Shown: positions 15,849 through 20,817 of the stretch, piece by piece
Layout: each line of letters starts with the position of its first letter
Position numbering within the stretch: position 1 is the stretch's first letter
Made by a program: the position numbers and the translations under genes
Notes under the pieces: generated by a model
The model's input: the letters and a program-made list of their open reading frames with translations, nothing else
Database searches by the model: none
What the model was told of the DNA's origin: nothing
Assembly (NCBI GenBank): GCA_048885185.1
Contig: JBHLQC010000013.1
Coordinates: 1 to 20,817 of the forward strand
Direction: 5' to 3'
DNA from: Hermodarchaeum sp048885185
Lineage (GTDB): Archaea; Asgardarchaeota; Hermodarchaeia; Hermodarchaeales; Hermodarchaeaceae
Length of the DNA stretch: 20,817 nt

Positions 15849-17675
15849 GTGTGCGGCATCTTCGCAATCACAAGCAATCGACGAAATGACATCGGCGAAA
15901 TACTCGTCGAATGTGCCGAAAAACTCACCTACCGTGGCTATGACACAGTGGGCGTTGCCACAGTCTCCAAAGACCGAATTCACCTTCGAAAAGACAAGGG
16001 TAAATTTGATGAAGTCGCTGCCAAACTTCGCCTTAATGAAATGCGTGGGTCCAAAGGTATAGCCCAACTACGCTGGGCAACATTTGGAGCCCCAAGCAAA
16101 CTGAATGCCCAACCCCATCTCGATTGCGATGAGGATCTATGTGCTGCCCATAATGGTAATATCCTGAATTTTCTCCCCCTTCGAGAACAATACACAAAGG
16201 AAGGACATACTGTTCGCAGTATGAATGATGGCGAAATTTGTGTTCATGCTGTCGAAAAATATTATGATCAACTTGGCGATATGGTAGAAGCCATCCGCAA
16301 GGGTTGTGGTGACCTCAAGGGTGATTACGCTTTTGCTGCAATGCATAAAGATGACAATAAAGTGTATGCTGTCAAAATGGGCTCCAGCCTGTTTGTAGGA
16401 ATTGGCGAGGACGAAACGTGTGTAAGTAGCGATCTTCCCAGCATATTGCCTGTAACTCGTCAAATTCTGAATATTCATGACGGAGAACTGGTAATTCTCT
16501 CCCCTGAGAAAGTCGAGATTCGGCGCATAAGTGATGGTCAGTCTATTGAACGGAAGCCTTACACATCTGATGCAGATATCCGAGTAGCCCAAAAGGGTGG
16601 ATATCCGCATTTCATGCTCAAAGAAATTCATGAACAAGTCAGTACTACACGAACGCTCTTCAGTGCCATCCGGGAACCATATATCACTCAATTCATTGAT
16701 ACCCTAATCGATGCAAAACGCGTCTTTTTCGTCGCCTGTGGTTCCAGCTATCACGCAACAGTAGTTGGGAGTTATTATTTCAACGACCTGGCCAATATTG
16801 CAGCAATCCCGGTCATCGGTGGTCAATTCAACTCTCTATACGGCGATTCTGTGGGTAAAGGCGATGTGGTGATTTGTGTAAGTCAAAGTGGCGAAACCAA
16901 AGATGTCATCGATGTTGTCCACCTCTGTAAGAAGAAACATGTCAAAATATTAGGCGTAATAAACGTTCTCGGATCGACGCTCACACACCTAAGTGACCTA
17001 TACCTCCCTATGGGTTCCGGTTTTGAAATCAGTGTACCAGCAACAAAAACCTATACAAGCCAAGTTACACTTTTCGCTTTTCTAGCGGCATTGGCTGGAC
17101 AAAAATCAGGAGTCATTAAACCCACGGCTGCAAATGCTCTAATCAATGACTTAAAAACACGTCTACCAGCACTAATTGAGGAAACCATCTCAACCACGAC
17201 CCTTAAAGCACGAACCCTCGCGCCTTATCTCTCAAAATATTCTCATTTTTACGTGCTTGGACATGGGCTAACCCATGGTGTAGCTTTAGAAGGAGCGCTG
17301 AAAATCAAAGAGGTCTGTTACATCGTTGCTGACGGCATGTACTCCAGCGAATTCAAACATGGACCATTAAGTATTGTCGAAAACGGATATCCCATCATTT
17401 TCACAATAGCCCCTAATGATGCAGAACACATCGTCAACCACCTAGCCGAAGTTGAATGCCGTGGCGCACGCATGATTGCTACTGGCGAAGACCATTCCTT
17501 ACTAAGACGATATATCAGAGAAGAAGACTTCCTTATCGTACCCAAGTCAAGTCAATACCTAAGCCCCATACTCCAGGCAATCCCACTCCAACTCATCGCC
17601 TACCATCTCGCAACATACAAAAACATTGACCCAGATTATCCCCGCAATATCAGCAAAACCCTAACAGTTCGATGA
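15849..17675 (+). CDS. glmS: Glutamine--fructose-6-phosphate aminotransferase (isomerizing), divergent
   Basis: This enzyme makes glucosamine-6-phosphate from fructose-6-phosphate and glutamine, the entry to UDP-GlcNAc and glycan synthesis. It has 608 aa, normal for GlmS. The N-terminal Ntn glutaminase domain has Cys2 as nucleophile (MCGIFA), RGYD, LRWATFG (74-80) and HNG (101-103). The C-terminal half has two SIS domains with CGSSYHA, SQSGET, LEGALKIKE, EFKHGP and the final PRNISKTLTV. The residues equivalent to E. coli Glu481, Lys485, Glu488, His504 and Lys603 are retained. Unusual changes are THG to TFG in the glutamine site, TDTE to NDGE (Asp127 kept) and VASTKAFT to VPATKTYT. The start is GTG at 15849 with AGGAG nine bases upstream. 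A paralogous sugar isomerase-amidotransferase is possible, but GlmS activity is most likely. Confidence 0.9.
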   Translation: MCGIFAITSNRRNDIGEILVECAEKLTYRGYDTVGVATVSKDRIHLRKDKGKFDEVAAKLRLNEMRGSKGIAQLRWATFGAPSKLNAQPHLDCDEDLCAAHNGNILNFLPLREQYTKEGHTVRSMNDGEICVHAVEKYYDQLGDMVEAIRKGCGDLKGDYAFAAMHKDDNKVYAVKMGSSLFVGIGEDETCVSSDLPSILPVTRQILNIHDGELVILSPEKVEIRRISDGQSIERKPYTSDADIRVAQKGGYPHFMLKEIHEQVSTTRTLFSAIREPYITQFIDTLIDAKRVFFVACGSSYHATVVGSYYFNDLANIAAIPVIGGQFNSLYGDSVGKGDVVICVSQSGETKDVIDVVHLCKKKHVKILGVINVLGSTLTHLSDLYLPMGSGFEISVPATKTYTSQVTLFAFLAALAGQKSGVIKPTAANALINDLKTRLPALIEETISTTTLKARTLAPYLSKYSHFYVLGHGLTHGVALEGALKIKEVCYIVADGMYSSEFKHGPLSIVENGYPIIFTIAPNDAEHIVNHLAEVECRGARMIATGEDHSLLRRYIREEDFLIVPKSSQYLSPILQAIPLQLIAYHLATYKNIDPDYPRNISKTLTVR

Positions 17676-17694
17676 AGTGATTCCTCTTTCTACC

Positions 17695-18465
17695 CTATTC
17701 CTGGTATGCATGCTGCAGATGTAAGAAATTCAGAGCATTTGTAGTTGTATTACTCGCAATCACTTCAGCTGTTGAACCTTTGAGTTCAGCAATTTTAGCC
17801 GCAGCAAGCGGAAGATTTGACGGCTCATTTGTCTGTCCAGGAACAGGTGATAAATATGGCGCATCAGTTTCTAAAAGCATATTCTCCAAAGGCATAGCCT
17901 TGGCAATTCGTTGCATTCGTTGACGCGAAACAACACTAGTGGGAACACTCATGAAGAACCCTTCTTTAGCCGCTTGCTGAACATGTTGAGGATCATTAAA
18001 ACAATGCAACTGGACATCGAACATCTTCTCTTCCCGTAAAATCTGCATCGCATCAGCTTCTGCCTCTCGTGAGTGCACAACTAACGGTAAATTCAATTCA
18101 TCTGCAAGGTGAATGAATTCAAGAAACGCTGTCTTCTGATATTCTCGCTCTTTAACATCTTTCACCCAATAGTAATCCAAACCAACTTCACCAATGGCGA
18201 CAATCTCATCTGCATAATCATGGATGGCACCAATAGCCCGTTTGACCATCTGTGGCGTCGCTCTTGGAGGATGTAATCCAAAGGTGGGCCAAATAAATCC
18301 TGAAAAGCGCTTCTGCAAATCTAAAGCCTTAGGGTAATACTTCGGCTCAACAGCACTAACTACGACTCCAATAACTCCTGCTTCTCGAGCGCGACGAACA
18401 ATGGCTTCAGCCTTTGGGTAAAGTCGAGACATCTCCAAGTGTGAATGGGTATCGAAAAACTTCAC
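17695..18465 (-). CDS. tatD: TatD family metal-dependent hydrolase (DNase)
   Basis: A TIM-barrel hydrolase of the TatD family; characterised members are 3'-5' exonucleases on DNA/RNA. Metal residues, numbered from the start chosen, are His7 and His9 (FDTHSHLE), Glu93 (GEVGLD), His131 (VVHSRE), His154 (LHCF) and Asp201 (ETDAPYL), so the site is complete. The frame is open to a GTG at 18531, which would give 278 aa. I prefer the GTG at 18465 because the protein then starts MKFFDTHSHLE as in the family (256 aa), AAGGGAT lies upstream, and room is left for a promoter before the divergent gene at 18558. It converges on glmS, with 19 bases between the stops. Confidence 0.92.
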   Translation of the reverse strand: MKFFDTHSHLEMSRLYPKAEAIVRRAREAGVIGVVVSAVEPKYYPKALDLQKRFSGFIWPTFGLHPPRATPQMVKRAIGAIHDYADEIVAIGEVGLDYYWVKDVKEREYQKTAFLEFIHLADELNLPLVVHSREAEADAMQILREEKMFDVQLHCFNDPQHVQQAAKEGFFMSVPTSVVSRQRMQRIAKAMPLENMLLETDAPYLSPVPGQTNEPSNLPLAAAKIAELKGSTAEVIASNTTTNALNFLHLQHAYQE

Positions 18466-18557
18466 GATGGAATCCCTTCGCGATAGCGTCCTCTCGAAAG
18501 CTTCAAAAGGTTTTGGCTCTACCGCATCCACACAACAAGAATCTGTAGCTGATTAAA

Positions 18558-19577
18558 ATGGATCTTCGTGGCAAAGACATGATTACTACTCAAGAGTGGA
18601 CCCGAGAAGAACTCGAAGTAATCCTCAAATTCTCAAAGGATCTGAAGAAGAAAACGAAAGCCGGCAAAACTTCCCACCTTCTATCTGACAAGACCTTTTT
18701 CATGCTATTTTACAATACAAGCACACGAACTCGTGCCAGTTTTGAAACGGCTCTAACTGAGTTAGGCGGGCACGCTCAATTTCTTGAACCCGGTGCAATG
18801 CGTCTTGGTGAAGGTGAGAGTGTTAAAGACACTGCCAATACACTAGCCCGGTACGGGCATGGCATCGGAATCCGTATTCTCGAAAAAGCGGTCGGTTATG
18901 TCTATGGACGTGGAAACCAGGTTCTTCGTGAGTATGCAAAGTGGGCGAATATTCCCATCATCAATATGGCTGATGATAAATTCCATCCTTGCCAATCACT
19001 AACGGATCTCATGACCGTTCAAGAAAATTTCCCGAAAATCCAAGGAAAGAAATTCCTCTTTTCATGGGCCTACAGTCGCCATTCCCGATCCTGGTGCAGT
19101 GTACAAAGCGCGATTCTAACCGCAACCCGTTTCGGCATGGACGTGACCCTTGCTCATCCTCCTGGCTTCGAACTAGACCCCGAAATCATGGACTGGTGTA
19201 GCCAAAACGCCAATGAATCTGGGGGTGCGTTTTCCATTACGAACGACATCAAAGAAGGGTACTCGGGAGCCCATGTTGTTTACCCCCGTTCATGGATGAG
19301 CACTGAATGTTCTGCAATGGGCATCGATAAGTGGGGCGAAGACAGGGAAGCACAACTCCATGAACAATATCAAAACTGGATCTGTAACTCTGAGCTAATG
19401 GATTTGGCAAATAAAGATGCAATCTACATGCATTGTCTTCCCGTCTTTCGTGGAGAGGAAGCCACAGATGAAGTTGTGGATAGTCCCCAAAGTGTTATCT
19501 TTGATCAAGCTGAAAACCGCTTACATCTTCAGAAAGGTCTTCTCTCGCTGGTAATGAGTGATGAGAATCTACTCTGA
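18558..19577 (+). CDS. Knotted-type carbamoyltransferase (AOTCase/YgeW-like), copy A
   Basis: A 339-aa aspartate/ornithine carbamoyltransferase superfamily enzyme. It binds carbamoyl phosphate through STRTR (55-59) and HPCQ (143-146) and has MHCLP (291-295) in the second domain. The FSWAYS segment (168-173) followed by a longer loop and FGMDVTLAHPPGFELDP matches the knotted branch (N-acetylornithine, N-succinylornithine and YgeW-type enzymes) rather than plain OTCase. The loop reads SRHSRSWCSVQS (173-184), where copy B has SPSMKKPLAVPQS; it has lost both conserved prolines and one residue. The C-terminus, RGEEATDEVVDSPQSV, is closer to classical OTCase. A start at M1 gives the usual MDLRGKD opening; no ribosome site precedes it. 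The acceptor could be ornithine, an acyl-ornithine or something else; this cannot be decided here. Confidence 0.82.
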   Translation: MDLRGKDMITTQEWTREELEVILKFSKDLKKKTKAGKTSHLLSDKTFFMLFYNTSTRTRASFETALTELGGHAQFLEPGAMRLGEGESVKDTANTLARYGHGIGIRILEKAVGYVYGRGNQVLREYAKWANIPIINMADDKFHPCQSLTDLMTVQENFPKIQGKKFLFSWAYSRHSRSWCSVQSAILTATRFGMDVTLAHPPGFELDPEIMDWCSQNANESGGAFSITNDIKEGYSGAHVVYPRSWMSTECSAMGIDKWGEDREAQLHEQYQNWICNSELMDLANKDAIYMHCLPVFRGEEATDEVVDSPQSVIFDQAENRLHLQKGLLSLVMSDENLL

Positions 19578-19578
19578 A

Positions 19579-20640
19579 CTACTCCGAGTATCCCATTATA
19601 GCTGCCATGATGGCTTTTTGGGCGTGAAGCCGGTTTTCGGCTTCGTCGAATGCAATGCTCCACTTCCCGTCTAACACTTCATCTGTTACTTCAAACCCTC
19701 TGTCTGCGGGTAAACAGTGCATATACTTGACATCTTTGGCTCCTAAGTCCATCTTTCGTTCGTCAGCAATCCAGTCTTTATTTGCGTCAAACAATTTTTG
19801 GCAGCCCTCCCAGTCCTCAGCGGGAGCAATGGGTGGGATGTGGTGCTTACTCGTCCAGCATTTAGGATACACGTAATGTGCCCCAGCGAACGCTTCTTCC
19901 ATGTCATTAGTGACTTCAAAGGAGCCACCATATTCAGCAACGTTCTTTTCACACATTTCAAGAATCTTAGGATCGAGTTCGAAACCCTTCGGATGTGCCA
20001 GTACGGTGTCCATACCCCATTTTGTACCCATTAGAATACCACTTTGAGGTACAGCGAGAGGCTTTTTCATACTTGGACTATACGCCCAACTCATCACGAA
20101 CTTTTTCCCCTGCACATTTGGGGAAACTTCTTGAATCGCTTGCATATCCGCCATCGCCTGACAGGGATGATAGACATCACATTCCATGTTGATAATGGGA
20201 ATGTCGGACCATTTGGCAAATTCTTTGAGAACCCTGTGCCCTCGTCCATAAATCCACTTGGCATGTGAACCATAAATTCGAATGGCAACTGCGTCACCCA
20301 TACGGGCTAGTACACGAGCAACGTCGGAAATTCGTTCACTGGTATATGCCTCTTCATCGTCGGGTAATGCCGGCCTGTAAACGTCTTGAGGAGAAAGGAA
20401 ATGGGCATGGCCTCCCATCTGGGTCATTCCTGCCTCAAAGGAATTTCGAGTTCTAAGAGACCGATTGAAAAAAATCATGAACAATGTTTGTCGTAGAAGA
20501 TAATCGTGAGGTTTTCGCTCTTTTTGTATTTTCTTAATTTTCATTGCTGCATCGATAAGCGTCTGCAGCTCTTCTTGTGACCAATCTTGAATTGTCAACC
20601 AATCTCGACCACGATATTTTCCAACAATATTTGCACTCAT
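19579..20640 (-). CDS. Knotted-type carbamoyltransferase (AOTCase/YgeW-like), copy B
   Basis: A 353-aa paralogue of copy A on the opposite strand. Carbamoyl-phosphate motifs are SLRTR (61-65), HPCQ (158-161) and MHCLP (307-311). The knot/substrate segment SWAYSPSMKKPLAVPQS (184-200), then GMDTVLAHPKGFELDP, resembles E. coli YgeW, whose equivalent reads WAYSPSYGKPLSVPQ from memory. Compared with copy A it has a longer loop after FLSP (DVYRPALPDDEEAYTSE, 86-102) where the 80s loop reaches a neighbouring subunit. The ATG at 20640 is chosen over an in-frame GTG at 20652 because GAGGTG lies nine bases before it. It follows an amidohydrolase-like gene by 45 bases on the same strand. Its stop is one base from that of copy A. 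The acceptor substrate is unknown. Confidence 0.85.
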   Translation of the reverse strand: MSANIVGKYRGRDWLTIQDWSQEELQTLIDAAMKIKKIQKERKPHDYLLRQTLFMIFFNRSLRTRNSFEAGMTQMGGHAHFLSPQDVYRPALPDDEEAYTSERISDVARVLARMGDAVAIRIYGSHAKWIYGRGHRVLKEFAKWSDIPIINMECDVYHPCQAMADMQAIQEVSPNVQGKKFVMSWAYSPSMKKPLAVPQSGILMGTKWGMDTVLAHPKGFELDPKILEMCEKNVAEYGGSFEVTNDMEEAFAGAHYVYPKCWTSKHHIPPIAPAEDWEGCQKLFDANKDWIADERKMDLGAKDVKYMHCLPADRGFEVTDEVLDGKWSIAFDEAENRLHAQKAIMAAIMGYSE

Positions 20641-20685
20641 ATCTAGAGACACCTCAATTATTTGCGTTAAGAACTTATGGCGCTT

Positions 20686-20817
20686 TTAATTTGTTTGCCA
20701 TCTACTCTGAATTTTGACACTCGCTCGCTCGAGCAGCTTTTCACCACGTTTATGGGCATTCTCAATGACTCGGTCTTCATCTAATGTTAACAACTTTCCC
20801 TCATGGACAAGGATTTG
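20686..20817 (-). CDS. Amidohydrolase-family protein, C-terminal fragment
   Basis: An open frame enters from the window edge and ends at TAA 20688-20686, giving 43 residues. It reads ILVHEGKLLTLDEDRVIEN, then HKRGEKLLERA. This is the usual C-terminal end of metal-dependent amidohydrolases of the SsnA / methylthioadenosine-S-adenosylhomocysteine deaminase / chlorohydrolase group, in which a final beta strand (GKLLTLDE) is followed by a helix. The catalytic barrel is outside the window, so the substrate cannot be stated. It is upstream of, and on the same strand as, carbamoyltransferase copy B, possibly in one transcript. Confidence 0.6.
   Translation of the reverse strand, partial: QILVHEGKLLTLDEDRVIENAHKRGEKLLERASVKIQSRWQTN

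Noticed and set aside
18466..18531. 22-codon upstream extension of the TatD frame
   Set aside because: TatD proteins start just before FFDTHSH, and the extension would take most of the promoter space of the divergent gene. It is kept only as an alternative.
19576..19590. Sequence GAACTACTC...CGAGTA resembling the palindrome at 2103-2122
   Set aside because: It lies in and beside coding sequence at the carbamoyltransferase stops, and the inverted repeat has a one-base centre. It is probably a chance match.
1..20817. CRISPR arrays, tRNA/rRNA genes, insertion sequences or phage genes
   Set aside because: No regular spaced repeats, cloverleaf-like segments, terminal inverted repeats or transposase-like frames were found in the gaps or on either strand.

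Overview
The window looks like archaeal chromosome of moderate GC. The strongest sign is a group II chaperonin (thermosome) with the usual Gly/Met-rich tail. Supporting signs are a split two-subunit glycine decarboxylase, TATA-like boxes rather than bacterial -35/-10 pairs, GGAGG/GGTGA-type ribosome sites with many GTG and some TTG starts, and a MoxR/DUF58/transglutaminase membrane operon. The lineage cannot be fixed from sequence reading alone; an Asgard or similar archaeon is a guess. No rRNA, tRNA, CRISPR array or insertion sequence was seen. No stretch over 300 bases lacks a gene.

Layout. Positions 1-2036 (minus) hold gcvPA followed by the N-terminal part of gcvPB, cut by the window edge. 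A divergent promoter region with a 12-bp palindrome next to a TATA-like box separates them from an ECF-type transporter S-component-like membrane protein (2177-2776, plus). The thermosome gene (2894-4567, plus) follows and ends in a hairpin plus T-tract. Then comes a QueD/PTPS-family gene (4643-5131, plus), whose 3' end overlaps the last gene of a five-gene minus-strand operon.

That operon runs 13637 to 5109. In transcription order it holds a 1172-aa secreted or membrane transglutaminase-fold protein with about six Ig-like domains, a DUF4350-like membrane protein, a MoxR AAA+ ATPase, a DUF58 protein and an unrecognised multi-pass membrane protein. It resembles the widespread MoxR-DUF58-transglutaminase cell-envelope modules, but the catalytic Cys of the transglutaminase is replaced by Gly.

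Positions 13.8-17.7 kb (plus) hold an unrecognised helical protein with a start-codon problem, then threonine synthase (thrC), then a divergent glucosamine-6-phosphate synthase (glmS). A TatD-family nuclease lies convergent to glmS. The last part holds two paralogous carbamoyltransferases of the knotted AOTCase/YgeW type, arranged tail to tail with one base between their stop codons. Behind the second is the C-terminal end of an amidohydrolase-like gene running off the window.

The mix is mostly housekeeping metabolism (glycine cleavage, threonine, amino sugar, carbamoyl transfer) around one large envelope-associated operon. The points most worth follow-up are the transglutaminase lacking its nucleophile, the unknown membrane protein of that operon, the apparent CTG start or frameshift at 13.8 kb, and the carbamoyltransferase pair with a rewritten substrate/knot loop in one copy.
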